DNA of 59,021 nt from Bacteroidota bacterium (GCA_018816765.1 JAHIUX010000008.1:113964-172984); one strand, 5' to 3'. Positions 27,546 to 36,676 are shown, counted from the first letter of the stretch. The notes: a model not told the origin generated them from the letters alone. Translations and numbers: made by a program.

Positions 27546-28094
27546 ATGAGTAAACCTATTATAGCAACTACATCGCTGGCCGGCTGTTTCGGCTGCCATA
27601 TGTCGATTCTTGACATTGACGAGCGCATCCTCCAGCTGATCGAACTCGTCGAGTTCAATAAATCACCAGTCGACGACATCAAGACATTTACCAAACCTGT
27701 TGATATCGGTATCATTGAAGGCGGATGCTGCAACAGCGAAAATGTGGAAGTACTAAAGTCGTTCAGGAAAAACTGCAAAATCCTGATTTCGTTAGGTGAG
27801 TGCGCCATCATGGGCGGACTCCCGGCGCTCAGAAACGGTATTCCGATCGAAGAATGCCTGCACGAAGCCTATATCAACGGACCAACCGTTCAGCTGAACA
27901 AAACAGGCATCATGCCGAATGATGACGAACTGCCCATGTTGCTCGACAGGGTATACCCCTGCCATGAGATCGTGAAGATTGATTATTTCCTCCCGGGTTG
28001 TCCGCCGCGAGCCGACCTGATTTGGGATGCTTTGGTGGCTTTGATCACCGGCGACCCGATGAAACTGCCATACGAAGTAATAAAATTTGATTAA
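27546..28094 (+). CDS. hoxY: [NiFe]-hydrogenase small subunit HoxY
   Basis: 182 residues, starting after an AAGGAG sequence about 10 bases upstream. Cluster-binding cysteines of a short group 3 small subunit are seen: SLAGCFGCHMS, GGCCNSEN, SLGECA and LPGCPPRAD. There is no Tat signal, as expected for a cytoplasmic enzyme. The proximal [4Fe-4S] cluster would relay electrons between the Ni-Fe site in HoxH and HoxU. It is followed after 19 bases by hoxH. Confidence 0.95.
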   Translation: MSKPIIATTSLAGCFGCHMSILDIDERILQLIELVEFNKSPVDDIKTFTKPVDIGIIEGGCCNSENVEVLKSFRKNCKILISLGECAIMGGLPALRNGIPIEECLHEAYINGPTVQLNKTGIMPNDDELPMLLDRVYPCHEIVKIDYFLPGCPPRADLIWDALVALITGDPMKLPYEVIKFD

Positions 28095-28113
28095 CCAAAA
28101 TACTACGCATATC

Positions 28114-29565
28114 ATGTCAAAAAAGATCACGATAGAACCTGTAACCAGGGTAGAAGGTCACGGAAAAGTCACCATCCACATGGACAATCAGGGAAACATA
28201 CAGCAAACCCGTCTGCATATTGTCGAATTCAGGGGATTTGAGCGTTTTGTTCAAGGCAGGCCCTATTGGGAAGCTCCGGTGCTTGTTCAGCGCCTTTGCG
28301 GAATCTGCCCTGTGAGCCATCACCTGGCTGCAGCAAAAGCCCTCGACGTTATCGTTGGCGCTGGCACAGGCGAAGGACTTACTCCAACAGGAGAAAAAAT
28401 GCGTCGCCTCATGCACTACGGACAGTTCTTCCAATCGCATGCCCTGCATTTCTTCCACCTCAGTGCACCTGACTTCCTCTTTGGTTTCGACGGTGACCCA
28501 GCCATCAGAAACATCATCGGCATAGCCCTCACCAAGCCCGACCTGGCTGTTCAGGGTGTGATGATGCGCAAATTCGGACAGGAAATTATCCGCGCAACGG
28601 CAGGCAAGAAAATCCATGGCACCGGCGCTATCCCGGGTGGTATCAATAAAAACCTGAGCATCGAAGAACGTGATGAGTTTCTGAAAGGAGCTGATCCGCT
28701 CAACGCGGACAAGATGATCTCATGGGCACAGGATGCACTCGATTTCTTCAAGTCATACTATGTGGCCAACAAGGACTTCATCGATAACTTCGCTTATTTC
28801 CCAAGCAACCACCTGAGCCTGGTGCGCAAAGACGGCGCCCTTGACTTGTATCATGGTGTGTTGCGTGCTGTGGATACCGATGGCAACCGCATCCTGAACG
28901 ATATCGATTACCAGGAATACAACAACTATATTGAAGAAGAAGTCAGGTCGTGGAGTTATATGAAATTTCCTTACCTGAAGTCGATTGGCAAGGACAATGG
29001 CTGGTACCGCGTTGGACCACTGGCCCGCCTCAATACCGTTGATTTTATTCCTACACCGCTCGCACAGAAGGAGTTCGAAATCTATAAGGCAATGACCAAT
29101 GGCAAGCCAAACAACCATTGTTTGCATACCCATTACGCCCGCCTGATCGAAACACTGCATGCTGCAGAAATGATCAGGGAATTGCTGAACGATCCCGATC
29201 TGTTGGGCAACGACCTCGTGACCAAAGGAACCAAGCAGAAAGAAGGCGTTGGCCTTATCGAAGCACCGCGTGGAACCTTATTCCACCACTATCGCATCAA
29301 TGACAACGACCAGATTGAAATGGCCAACCTCATTGTGTCGACAACCAACAACAACGAGCCCATGAACCGTTCGGTAAACCACGTTGCCAAAGCCGTTATG
29401 ACTGGTAAAGAAGTGATTACCGAAGGCATGATGAACTCTGTTGAGGTTGCCATCAGGGCATACGACCCATGTCTCAGCTGTGCCACACACGCGCTGGGCA
29501 AGATGCCGCTCGAGGTTTCGTTGTTCGATGAAGATAATAACCTGATTGACAGAAAACGCAGCTAA
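28114..29565 (+). CDS. hoxH: [NiFe]-hydrogenase large subunit HoxH
   Basis: 483 residues from the ATG at 28114; an upstream in-frame start at 28087 overlaps hoxY and is less likely because MSKKITIEPVTRVEGHGKV is the canonical beginning. The two Ni-binding motifs are complete: RLCGICPVSH with Cys62, Cys65 and His69, and DPCLSCATH with Cys453, Cys456 and His459. A 24-residue tail (ALGKMPLEVSLFDEDNN onward) follows His459 and would be removed by the protease encoded next door. HoxH carries the H2-activating Ni-Fe(CN)2CO site. With HoxFUY it couples H2 to NAD(H). The hyp maturation genes are not in this window. Confidence 0.96.
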   Translation: MSKKITIEPVTRVEGHGKVTIHMDNQGNIQQTRLHIVEFRGFERFVQGRPYWEAPVLVQRLCGICPVSHHLAAAKALDVIVGAGTGEGLTPTGEKMRRLMHYGQFFQSHALHFFHLSAPDFLFGFDGDPAIRNIIGIALTKPDLAVQGVMMRKFGQEIIRATAGKKIHGTGAIPGGINKNLSIEERDEFLKGADPLNADKMISWAQDALDFFKSYYVANKDFIDNFAYFPSNHLSLVRKDGALDLYHGVLRAVDTDGNRILNDIDYQEYNNYIEEEVRSWSYMKFPYLKSIGKDNGWYRVGPLARLNTVDFIPTPLAQKEFEIYKAMTNGKPNNHCLHTHYARLIETLHAAEMIRELLNDPDLLGNDLVTKGTKQKEGVGLIEAPRGTLFHHYRINDNDQIEMANLIVSTTNNNEPMNRSVNHVAKAVMTGKEVITEGMMNSVEVAIRAYDPCLSCATHALGKMPLEVSLFDEDNNLIDRKRS

Positions 29566-29570
29566 GCCTT

Positions 29571-30068
29571 ATGCCCCATCGCAAGAGGATGCTTATATAC
29601 GGGTATGGAAACCCTGGCCGGCAGGATGATGGTCTTGGAGCAGCTTTCATTCGGAAAATGGAAGCCTGGCTCAAAGACCATCCTATGCCCGGGTTAAACC
29701 TCGATTGCAACTACCAGCTCAATATCGAAGACGCTGAAATCATTGCACACAAGGATATCGTTATTTTTGTGGATGCAACTGTTGAAGATATTGAACACTT
29801 TCATTTTTCAAAGGTTGAACCCTCAGCAGCTAAGGTTGAATTTACCATGCATGCGGTTTCTCCTTCTTTTGTTGTTGATCTTTGCAGAAAAATGTTTCAT
29901 GTAGCACCCGAAACTTACCTTTTGCACATTAAAGGGTATGAATGGGACTTCAAAGAATCGCTTAGTGAAGCGGCAAGCGAAAACCTGGAAATGGCTTTCC
30001 GGTTTATCATTGATAAATTACATGGTCAGCTAACTTTCGATGAGGCTGTATTACAAGAGAATAAATAA
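29571..30068 (+). CDS. hoxW: Hydrogenase maturation protease
   Basis: 165 residues (a second ATG at 29589 is possible). The motif LIYGYGNPGRQDDGLG near the N-terminus contains the GNxxxxDDG signature of HybD/HycI-type endopeptidases, with the acidic residue that binds nickel. VIFVDATVED supplies the second conserved Asp, and EFTMHAVSPSF the conserved His. These proteases cut the C-terminal tail of the large subunit once nickel is inserted. The gene begins 5 bases after hoxH, which carries an uncut 24-residue tail, so HoxH is the clear substrate. Confidence 0.88.
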   Translation: MPHRKRMLIYGYGNPGRQDDGLGAAFIRKMEAWLKDHPMPGLNLDCNYQLNIEDAEIIAHKDIVIFVDATVEDIEHFHFSKVEPSAAKVEFTMHAVSPSFVVDLCRKMFHVAPETYLLHIKGYEWDFKESLSEAASENLEMAFRFIIDKLHGQLTFDEAVLQENK

Positions 30069-30085
30069 ACGCTAAACACAAACCT

Positions 30086-31063
30086 ATGGACCTATCAACA
30101 TCATACATGGGATTAAGCTTACGCAATCCCATTATTGTCAGTAGCTCAAAACTTACCGGTAATATCGAGGGAATCGTTTCATGTGCAAAAGCCGGAGCAG
30201 GTGCCGTTGTGCTGAAATCCTTGTTCGAAGAACAAATTATGGCCAAAGCCGAAGCCGGATTACGGAAAAATGATATGTATTTCTGGTATCCCGAAGCTTC
30301 TGATTATGTCGTAAACATTGCCAAAGGCAGTGGCGTACAGGAATACCTCGACCTGATTAAACGCGCAAAGCAGGAAGTAGATATTCCGGTCATCGCAAGT
30401 ATCAACTGTGTGAGCCCTGTCGAATGGCCTTCTGTGGCCAAAAAGATTCAGGAAGCCGGTGCCGATGCACTTGAGCTGAACATTGCCATTTTTCCTTTCG
30501 ACAAGCATGCTACAAGCCAGCAGATTGAAGATACCTATATTGATATCCTGAAGGCAGTAAAAGCCCAGGTGAGCATTCCTGTTGCAGTAAAAATCGGCCC
30601 TTATTTCACCAATGTGACGGGCATGACCTATCGGCTTGCTGAGGCTGGTGCTGACGCACTGGTGCTATTCAACAGGTTCTATAACCCTGATGTGGATATT
30701 GCAACCATGAAGGTAGTTGCCGACAATATTTTCTCAAATCCTGATGAAAAGTCGATTCCGATGCGTTGGATTGCCCTGTTGAGCGCAAGTGGCATCCCTT
30801 GTGACCTTGCCGCCAACACTGGTATTCACTACTCAATCGGTGTAGCCAAGCAACTACTCGCCGGTGCCACCGTTGTTCAGCTTGGAACAACCTTATACCA
30901 GAATGGCATTCCTTACCTGAGTGAAATTGTGAAAGGCCTCGACGAATGGATGCAAAAGCATCACTATAAGTCCATCAGCGATTTCAGGGGAATCGTAAAC
31001 AACTTACCCGAAAACACGGCCGCATTTGAGCGTATTCAGTACATGAAACGCAATTTTGATTAG
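30086..31063 (+). CDS. Dihydroorotate dehydrogenase-like flavoprotein
   Basis: 325 residues with the TIM-barrel pattern of class 1 dihydroorotate dehydrogenases: MGLSLRNPIIVSSSKLTGN, AGAGAVVLKSLFEEQI, IPVIASINCVSPVEW, AGADALELNIAIFPFDK, IPVAVKIGPYFTNV and the late FMN phosphate region VAKQLLAGATVVQLGTTLYQNG. The active-site loop of true PyrD enzymes (NxSxPN near the catalytic Cys/Ser) is not evident: ELNIAIFPF stands in its place. It is therefore probably a paralogue with another substrate rather than the pyrimidine enzyme. It lies 17 bases after hoxW and before the operon terminator, so it is cotranscribed with an H2/NADH enzyme. That suggests an NAD(P)H- or H2-linked redox role (inference). 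Confidence 0.8.
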   Translation: MDLSTSYMGLSLRNPIIVSSSKLTGNIEGIVSCAKAGAGAVVLKSLFEEQIMAKAEAGLRKNDMYFWYPEASDYVVNIAKGSGVQEYLDLIKRAKQEVDIPVIASINCVSPVEWPSVAKKIQEAGADALELNIAIFPFDKHATSQQIEDTYIDILKAVKAQVSIPVAVKIGPYFTNVTGMTYRLAEAGADALVLFNRFYNPDVDIATMKVVADNIFSNPDEKSIPMRWIALLSASGIPCDLAANTGIHYSIGVAKQLLAGATVVQLGTTLYQNGIPYLSEIVKGLDEWMQKHHYKSISDFRGIVNNLPENTAAFERIQYMKRNFD

Positions 31064-31088
31064 GCGTTAAAATAAACCAGATTAAACG

Positions 31089-31124
31089 TAAAGCCGTCCT
31101 TAATTCTGTTAAGGCGGCTTTTTT
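31089..31124 (+). terminator. Rho-independent terminator of the hydrogenase operon
   Basis: A hairpin (AAAGCCGTCCTTAA / TTAAGGCGGCTTT, one bulged base, five-base loop) is followed by a run of T, 26 bases after the last gene of the operon. Confidence 0.85.
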
Positions 31125-31168
31125 ACTGCTTGCTGATGGTGCGTATCTGCCGGTCAGCCAGGAATTTT

Positions 31169-31201
31169 TTGAACACACTGCCGCGGAAATGACTAGCTTT
31201 G
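31169..31201 (+). promoter_or_regulatory. Bacteroidota-type promoter for the ABC-F operon
   Basis: TTG at 31169-31171 (part of TTTTTTG) and TAGCTTTG at 31194-31201, spaced by 22 bases, about 40 bases before the ATG at 31241. Both boxes match the consensus. Confidence 0.45.
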
Positions 31202-31240
31202 CCACCGTAATTGAACTAATCCAACGCCGCCGAGAGATCC

Positions 31241-33139
31241 ATGAATTACCTTTCTGTCGAAAACCTGTCAAAGCATTTTGGCGATAAAACTTTGTTCGAA
31301 AACCTGAGCTTTGGACTGGCAAAAGGTGATAAAACTGCTTTGATTGCACCCAATGGAGCCGGTAAAACAACCCTTATGCGGATGCTGGCCTTGAAAGAAG
31401 ACAGCGACGAGGGCATTATCAGCAAGGCTACAGGAATCAGAATCGGATTTTTAGAGCAACAGCCCGTGTTTGATGAACAACTGACGATCAACGAACTGAT
31501 CAATGGTTCACACACACACGTTCTGCAAGCCATTCGCGATTATGAAGCCGCACTCGAAAAGCAAACCGGCCACTTCAGCGAACAAAACAGGCGCGAACTC
31601 GAAGAAGCATCTGCACGCATGGATTTCATGAAAGGTTGGGACTATGAACGCAGACTCAAACAATTACTCGACAGGTTTGCCATTTATACCCATGATCAGC
31701 AGATAGGTACACTTTCAGGTGGGCAGCGCAAACGGCTGGCACTGGCACTTGTGCTGCTCGATGAACCTGATTTGCTTTTGCTCGATGAACCTACGAACCA
31801 CCTCGATATCGACATGATCGAATGGCTCGAAGGCTACCTGCGACAGACCAATATCACCTTTTTGATGGTAACCCACGACCGTTATTTTCTCGATAGGGTC
31901 TGTAACAATATTTTTGAGCTCTCGTTCGGACATTTATATCACCACAAGGGTAACTTTACCTTTTACCTGCAAAAGAGCCAGGAAAGGGAAGAAACGCTGC
32001 GCATAGAAGCGGCCAAGGCCGGACAATTGCTCAAAAAAGAACTCGATTGGATGAGGCGCATGCCCAGGGCGCGCACCACCAAATCGAAAAGCAGGATTGA
32101 CGCCTTTTACGAGCTGAAAGAACGCGCTTCGCAGAAAAGAAACCAGCAACAGATCTCGCTTGGATTCAGCATGAACCGCCTGGGAAGTAAAATTCTTGAA
32201 CTGCAGCAGGTAAACAAAAAATTCGGTGATACCACCATCCTCGATGATGTTGATTTTATGTTCAACAAAGGGGAACGTTATGGAGTTATCGGAAAAAACG
32301 GTGTGGGTAAGTCGACCTTCTTAAACCTGATCAGTGGCAAAATCCCACCCGATAGTGGAAAAATAATCTCGGGCGACACGGTTGTTTATGGCTATTTCAC
32401 CCAGGAGTCGTTCAGCGTGGATGAAAATAAAAAAGTGATTGATGTCGTCAGGGAAATCGCTGAGGTGATCCCCATGGGCGGAAACCAGACAGCCACTGCT
32501 TCTCAATTGCTTCACCGGTTTATGTTTCCGGCGCCAATGCACCATCAGCCTGTTTCGCTGCTTAGCGGTGGCGAAAAACGTCGCCTGTTTCTGCTGACTG
32601 TGCTTGTGAAAAACCCGAACTTCCTGATCCTTGATGAGCCCACAAACGACCTTGATATCAGCACCTTGCAAACCATCGAAACCTATCTGCAGGAATATAA
32701 GGGCTGCCTGATTCTGGTGTCGCACGACAGGTATTTTATGGATCAGGTTGTGGATCAGTTGCTGGTTTTTGAAGGCGATGGAAAGGTGCGGGGTTTCGTT
32801 GGAAACTATACGGATTACCGTGAATATGTATTAGAGCAGGCAAAAGAAAAAGCCATTGAGCTGGCGGCTGAAGCTACAGAAAAAGAATCACTTAGCGTAA
32901 AGGATGTCACTGTTAAAAAGAAAAGATCCTACAAAGAACAGAAGGAATACGAACAATTAGAGTTGGAAATTCATACATTTGAGCAGGAAAAAGCGACAAT
33001 GGAAGTTGCAATGAATTCGGGTTTGACTGACTATGTTTTGCTCGAAAAGCAGGCTGCACGGATCAGGGAACTGATACAACTCATTGACGAAAAAACCATG
33101 CGGTGGCTCGAACTGGATGAAATAGGAAGTACTAATTAA
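31241..33139 (+). CDS. ABC-F family ATPase (Uup-like)
   Basis: 632 residues with two ABC ATPase domains and no membrane segments. The first domain has APNGAGKTTLMR, LSGGQRKRLALALVLLDEPDLLLLDEPTNHLD and VTHDRYFLD. The second has GKNGVGKSTFLN, LSGGEKRRLFLL and LDEPTNDLD. Between them is the ABC-F linker (LLKKELDWMRRMPRARTTKSKSR). The C-terminal ~90 residues are a charged coiled coil (KKKRSYKEQKEYEQLELEI), as in Uup. ABC-F proteins act on the ribosome or in nucleic-acid-linked housekeeping; there is no sign of an antibiotic-resistance type. It heads a probable three-gene unit with the next two genes (11- and 14-base gaps). Confidence 0.92.
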   Translation: MNYLSVENLSKHFGDKTLFENLSFGLAKGDKTALIAPNGAGKTTLMRMLALKEDSDEGIISKATGIRIGFLEQQPVFDEQLTINELINGSHTHVLQAIRDYEAALEKQTGHFSEQNRRELEEASARMDFMKGWDYERRLKQLLDRFAIYTHDQQIGTLSGGQRKRLALALVLLDEPDLLLLDEPTNHLDIDMIEWLEGYLRQTNITFLMVTHDRYFLDRVCNNIFELSFGHLYHHKGNFTFYLQKSQEREETLRIEAAKAGQLLKKELDWMRRMPRARTTKSKSRIDAFYELKERASQKRNQQQISLGFSMNRLGSKILELQQVNKKFGDTTILDDVDFMFNKGERYGVIGKNGVGKSTFLNLISGKIPPDSGKIISGDTVVYGYFTQESFSVDENKKVIDVVREIAEVIPMGGNQTATASQLLHRFMFPAPMHHQPVSLLSGGEKRRLFLLTVLVKNPNFLILDEPTNDLDISTLQTIETYLQEYKGCLILVSHDRYFMDQVVDQLLVFEGDGKVRGFVGNYTDYREYVLEQAKEKAIELAAEATEKESLSVKDVTVKKKRSYKEQKEYEQLELEIHTFEQEKATMEVAMNSGLTDYVLLEKQAARIRELIQLIDEKTMRWLELDEIGSTN

Positions 33140-33150
33140 CACAACACGCA

Positions 33151-33510
33151 ATGACACACAAAGTACCCTTCGATGAGCGGTTAGCACATTTTATCAGTGA
33201 AGTGTCGCAGCATAAGGAAATCTGGCTGCTACAGGCCGACAGTGGCATGTTTGCCATGCTCGAAGACGACAATGACCAATCGTATCTGCCTGTTTGGGCA
33301 CAGGAATCAGAGGCAGGAGCCGCTATTTCAGGAGATTGGTTGGATTATGTACCAGAGAAGATGGACCTGCGTGAGTTCAATCAGTGGATGCATGAACTGG
33401 ATGAGGACGGTATCTTGATTGGTGTTAGCCCTGACGAAAATGGGAAAGTGCTTCCTTTTAAGGGTGAAGACCTGAGAAAAATGCTCGAAATTGCTGCCAG
33501 AAACGAGTAG
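33151..33510 (+). CDS. DUF2750-like small protein
   Basis: 119 residues, acidic, soluble, without signal peptide. The pattern RLAHFISEVSQHKEIWLLQADSGMF, then YLPVWAQESEA and a C-terminal EFNQWMHELDEDGILIGVSPDENGK, resembles DUF2750 proteins, whose function is unknown. It lies between the ABC-F gene and a rhodanese gene with short gaps, so it is probably cotranscribed with them. Nothing in the sequence gives an enzymatic role. Confidence 0.7.
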   Translation: MTHKVPFDERLAHFISEVSQHKEIWLLQADSGMFAMLEDDNDQSYLPVWAQESEAGAAISGDWLDYVPEKMDLREFNQWMHELDEDGILIGVSPDENGKVLPFKGEDLRKMLEIAARNE

Positions 33511-33524
33511 CCTGTATCAGCACA

Positions 33525-33902
33525 ATGTTGCCTGATTATTTGCACAATTCAGCGGCCTGGAAAGCCAGTTACGAAAGGCCGCGATTCCAGGAATTTCAGT
33601 TGGGATTTGTCAGACACATTGACTCAATGCAAGCCAAATCATTGGTTTTCAGCGGACAGGCTATGCTGGTTGACCTTCGCGAAACGGAAGAAACACAGGA
33701 AGGCAAACCTGCAAAGCATCAGGGCTACCTGGAATGCCCGTTGTCCGATTTCGAGTCCGCTATAAACCATATTCCTACAGATATCCCAGTGATATTTATG
33801 TGCGCGCATGGCATCCGCAGCATGCGCGTTGCTGCCTGGTTTCAGGAACAGGGTCGGCCCGATGTGTTTAACCTCGATGGCGGATTTGCTTGCTGGGAGT
33901 AA
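33525..33902 (+). CDS. Cytoplasmic single-domain rhodanese
   Basis: 125 residues without a signal peptide. The fold elements are LVDLRETEETQEGKPAKHQGYLECPLSDF and IPVIFMCAHGIRSMRVAAWF, with the catalytic loop CAHGIRS starting at Cys93, and the end NLDGGFACWE. The CxxGxRS loop is of the single-domain sulfurtransferase type (GlpE/PspE). It would carry sulfur as a persulfide; acceptor unknown. It converges with the acr3 gene. It is one of five rhodanese genes in this window, but lies outside the respiratory operon. Confidence 0.88.
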   Translation: MLPDYLHNSAAWKASYERPRFQEFQLGFVRHIDSMQAKSLVFSGQAMLVDLRETEETQEGKPAKHQGYLECPLSDFESAINHIPTDIPVIFMCAHGIRSMRVAAWFQEQGRPDVFNLDGGFACWE

Positions 33903-33942
33903 GCTCATGGATATTAAAGTGAGTAATTTCAGGGAGAACGGC

Positions 33943-34971
33943 TCAGTACTTCCAACGATTTGCCAAAGCCACCAACGAAAGCATCACCGGTACCTCCACC
34001 AGCACGCCAACCACCGTTACAAGCGCAGCAGGGCTCTGTAGCCCAAACAAAGCTATAGCCACAGCCACAGCCAACTCGAAAAAGTTGCTTGCGCCAATCA
34101 TCGCTGCAGGCGAACAAATGGCATGGGGTAAATTCAATTTACGGCCACCAAACCAGCTGATGAAAAAGATAAAATAGGTTTGCAGAATTAATGGAATGGC
34201 AATCAGCAGGATGATGAACGGGTTAGAGATAATGTTGATTCCCTGAAAAGCAAACAGCAGCACCAATGTAAGCAACAGTGCCAGAATACTGACCGGTTTC
34301 AATGTGGGCAAAAACACAGTTTTAAACCAGGTCTCACCATGCGCCTTAATCAGTATGCGGTTTGTGAGATAACCTGCAATGAGCGGTACCACTACAAATA
34401 TCACGATACTGGCTACTAAAGTACCATATGGAATGCTGATGTTGGTGATGCCCAGCAGCAAACCTACAATGGGTACAAAGGCAACAAGGATTATCAGATC
34501 ATTGACACTTACCTGCACCAGGGTGTAGTTCGGATCACCATCGGTCAGATACGACCACACAAATACCATCGCCGTACATGGCGCAGCACCCAGCAAAATG
34601 GCCCCTGCAATGTATTCCCCGGCTAAATCGGGTGAAATAAATGCAGCATAGATTTTTGTGAAAAATATCCAGGCGAAAAAGGCCATCGTAAAAGGCTTGA
34701 TCAGCCAGTTCACCACTACAGTAAGCATAAGCCCTTTCGGATTTTTACCGACGTTTTTCAGGCTCGAGAAGTCGATTTGCAGCATCATGGGATAAATCAT
34801 CGCCCAGATTAAAACGGCGATGGGGATATTTACATTGTAAAGTTCTAATGAACTCAGCCATTGCATCGAATCGCCAGCCAAATGGCCAATGAAAATGCCA
34901 CTTCCAATGCATAAGGCCACCCACAGACTCAGGTATTTCTCGAAAAATCCAATCTGTTTTGTTGTTGTCAT
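33943..34971 (-). CDS. acr3: Arsenite efflux permease, ACR3 family
   Basis: Start at the ATG at 34971, which begins [23 protein letters not shown]; the frame runs further upstream into arsM and has no reason to start there. 342 residues with about 10 membrane helices. Family signatures: [36 protein letters not shown] with the conserved Cys, and [20 protein letters not shown]3 exports As(III) across the inner membrane using the proton gradient. It is the last gene of arsR-arsC-arsM-acr3. Confidence 0.95.
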   Translation of the reverse strand: MTTTKQIGFFEKYLSLWVALCIGSGIFIGHLAGDSMQWLSSLELYNVNIPIAVLIWAMIYPMMLQIDFSSLKNVGKNPKGLMLTVVVNWLIKPFTMAFFAWIFFTKIYAAFISPDLAGEYIAGAILLGAAPCTAMVFVWSYLTDGDPNYTLVQVSVNDLIILVAFVPIVGLLLGITNISIPYGTLVASIVIFVVVPLIAGYLTNRILIKAHGETWFKTVFLPTLKPVSILALLLTLVLLFAFQGINIISNPFIILLIAIPLILQTYFIFFISWFGGRKLNLPHAICSPAAMIGASNFFELAVAVAIALFGLQSPAALVTVVGVLVEVPVMLSLVALANRWKY

Positions 34972-34999
34972 TTCGTTTGAAATTGGGTTTGAGTTATGT

Positions 35000-35836
35000 T
35001 TAGCAGCAACCACATCCGCAGGAAGCACCGGCTTTTTCTGCATACACTGTAATGCTGAAAATGCCTGTCCCGCTTGACTTAAAGGCCTTTAGTTCTGAAT
35101 CGTTGAGGTATTTCAACAGAATATCATCCGGAACAACAACAGCTTTTTCTTTTTGTAGCCTGATGTTCGTAAGACCGGCAGTTTTCATTATGACAAGGTA
35201 TTCCTCGAGCTGAATGGCACCTGAAACACATCCGGCGTACATTTCTGCAGCGTCTTGAATGGCCTTTGGGAGCTGGCCCTTGATGACCACATCCGACACC
35301 GAAAGGTGTCCGCCTGGCTTGAGCACACGGTAAATTTCGCTGAAGGCTTTGTTTTTGTCTGGTACGAGGTTAAGTACACAGTTGCTGATGACTACATCGG
35401 CCTTATTGGCTGAAACTGGCATGGCTTCAATATCGCCCAGCCTGAAGCTAACATTGGTAAAACCGAGTTTGACGGCGTTAGCCATTGCTTTGCTGATCAT
35501 CGCTTCCGTCATATCAATCCCGATTACTTTCCCGGTATCGCCTGTGAGTGCCCTGGCTACGAAACAATCATTTCCGGCACCGGAGCCTAGGTCGATCACA
35601 GTATCTCCCGGTTTTATCTGTGCAAACTCGGTGGGCAAACCACAACCAAGGCCAAGGTCTGCTTCTGATTGATACCCTTGTATCTGGGTGTAACTTTCGC
35701 TGAAAATGCTGTAATCGACACCTTCGCAACATGCCGTGGCCCCGCAGCACGATGCTGCGTTTTGCTCTTTATCCTGGTTGGCAATGGCAGCATATTTTTC
35801 CTTTACCATTAATTTGAGTGCATCAGGGTTTTTCAT
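35000..35836 (-). CDS. arsM: Arsenite S-adenosylmethionine methyltransferase
   Basis: 278 residues from the ATG at 35836, 1 base after the arsC stop. The open frame continues far upstream, but the ArsM-type start [19 protein letters not shown] supports this choice. Features: N-terminal Cys clusters ([11 protein letters not shown]), [20 protein letters not shown] motif DLGSGAGND near residue 80, [12 protein letters not shown] with the conserved Cys, and the second conserved Cys in EMYAGCVSG. The C-terminal SCGCGCC tail could bind metalloid. ArsM methylates As(III) to methylated or volatile forms. It lies between arsC and acr3. Confidence 0.94.
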   Translation of the reverse strand: MKNPDALKLMVKEKYAAIANQDKEQNAASCCGATACCEGVDYSIFSESYTQIQGYQSEADLGLGCGLPTEFAQIKPGDTVIDLGSGAGNDCFVARALTGDTGKVIGIDMTEAMISKAMANAVKLGFTNVSFRLGDIEAMPVSANKADVVISNCVLNLVPDKNKAFSEIYRVLKPGGHLSVSDVVIKGQLPKAIQDAAEMYAGCVSGAIQLEEYLVIMKTAGLTNIRLQKEKAVVVPDDILLKYLNDSELKAFKSSGTGIFSITVYAEKAGASCGCGCC

Positions 35837-35837
35837 C

Positions 35838-36260
35838 TTATTTGTTTCTAAGGTTTTCTTTGTAAAAAAGGTAAAACTCATTTTTAATTTCATCGCGTAT
35901 GCGCCTGAACTCATGTAACACTTCGGTTTCGCTGCCTTGTGTTTCAGCAGGGTCGTCGAAACCAATGTGCAGCCGCTGACCGACATTGCCTGTAAAGGCC
36001 GGGCAGCTTTCTTTGGCGCCACCACAAACGGTAATCACAAAATCAAAGGCCTGGTCGCGAAAAACATCAACATGTTTTGGGCTGTGCTGGCTTAGGTCAA
36101 TCAGGGATTCTTTCATCACCTGTATGGCTTTGGGGTGCACGGCTGAGGCTGGATTCGTTCCGGCAGAATATAGTTCGAGCCTGGGATCAAATGACTTCAG
36201 AAAGCCTTCTGCCATCTGACTCCTACACGAATTTCCGGTGCAGAGGATAAGTATTTTCAT
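35838..36260 (-). CDS. arsC: Arsenate reductase, thioredoxin-coupled (low-molecular-weight phosphatase type)
   Basis: 140 residues. The start is set at 36260 because its ATG overlaps the arsR TGA as ATGA; an ATG at 36269 is also in frame. The PTPase loop LILCTGNSCRSQMAEG gives the nucleophile Cys7 and the Arg of CX5R. The redox Cys pair lies in ITVCGGAKESCPAF, as in the Staphylococcus-type enzyme reduced by thioredoxin. It reduces As(V) to As(III), the substrate of both ArsM and ACR3 encoded next to it. Confidence 0.94.
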   Translation of the reverse strand: MKILILCTGNSCRSQMAEGFLKSFDPRLELYSAGTNPASAVHPKAIQVMKESLIDLSQHSPKHVDVFRDQAFDFVITVCGGAKESCPAFTGNVGQRLHIGFDDPAETQGSETEVLHEFRRIRDEIKNEFYLFYKENLRNK

Positions 36261-36589
36261 GGATTGCATTGTTTTGGTTTGTTATTTTTAAGTATTTCAA
36301 AAAGACCATCAAATGAGGCTGAGGCTTTTTCAATCTGTTGCGAGTCGAGGCAATAGTTCACCCGAACACCTTCAATTTCACCAGTAATCAATCCAGCCCC
36401 CTTGAGTTCATTCAGGTGTTGCGAAACGGTAGTGCGGCTCAGTGGTATTTCATTACTGATGTCGCCCGATATGCAACAGTCGGTGGATGCAAGAAACCTG
36501 AGGATGGCAATCCTTGCAGGGTGGGAGAGGAGACGGGCAAGCTTTGCAAGCTCCCTGTCGTTCTCGTCAAAATTGGTGGTTTTTCGCAT
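36257..36589 (-). CDS. arsR: ArsR/SmtB family repressor of the first ars operon
   Basis: 110 residues with a winged helix: LARLLSHPARIAILRFLAS, the recognition helix LSRTTVSQHLNELKGAGLI, and a wing VRVNYCLD. The metalloid sensor pair is TDCCISGDI in the position of the classical ELCVCDL, plus a C-terminal Cys (QCNP). As(III) binding would release it from DNA. It is the first gene of arsR-arsC-arsM-acr3; its stop overlaps arsC by 4 bases. The inverted repeat in its own promoter fits autoregulation. Confidence 0.92.
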   Translation of the reverse strand: MRKTTNFDENDRELAKLARLLSHPARIAILRFLASTDCCISGDISNEIPLSRTTVSQHLNELKGAGLITGEIEGVRVNYCLDSQQIEKASASFDGLFEILKNNKPKQCNP

Positions 36590-36590
36590 G

Positions 36591-36634
36591 GTATGTTATA
36601 TGTTGCAAACATACGACATAATTTCATTCATCAA
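36591..36634 (-). promoter_or_regulatory. ars operon promoter with overlapping inverted-repeat operator candidate
   Basis: On the minus strand TTG (36634-36632) and TATGTTTG (36613-36606) are 18 bases apart, matching the Bacteroidota consensus. An inverted repeat GTATGTT / AACATAC (36591-36597 and 36608-36614) covers the -7 box and the start site up to the arsR ATG at 36589. This is a sensible place for ArsR to bind. Confidence 0.55.
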
Positions 36635-36639
36635 AAAAA

Positions 36640-36676
36640 AATGATAAAAAAAACCCGACTGCATTGCAGTCGGGTA
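36640..36676 (-). terminator. Terminator of the rhodanese/octaheme operon
   Basis: A perfect hairpin, ACCCGACTGC-ATT-GCAGTCGGGT (36653-36675), is followed on the minus strand by a run of T (A-run on the plus strand at 36645-36653). It lies just after the last gene of the respiratory operon and separates it from the ars promoter. Confidence 0.88.

Noticed and set aside
30086-31063. pyrD of pyrimidine synthesis
   Set aside because: The catalytic loop is not evident and the gene lies in a hydrogenase operon; kept as DHOD-like.
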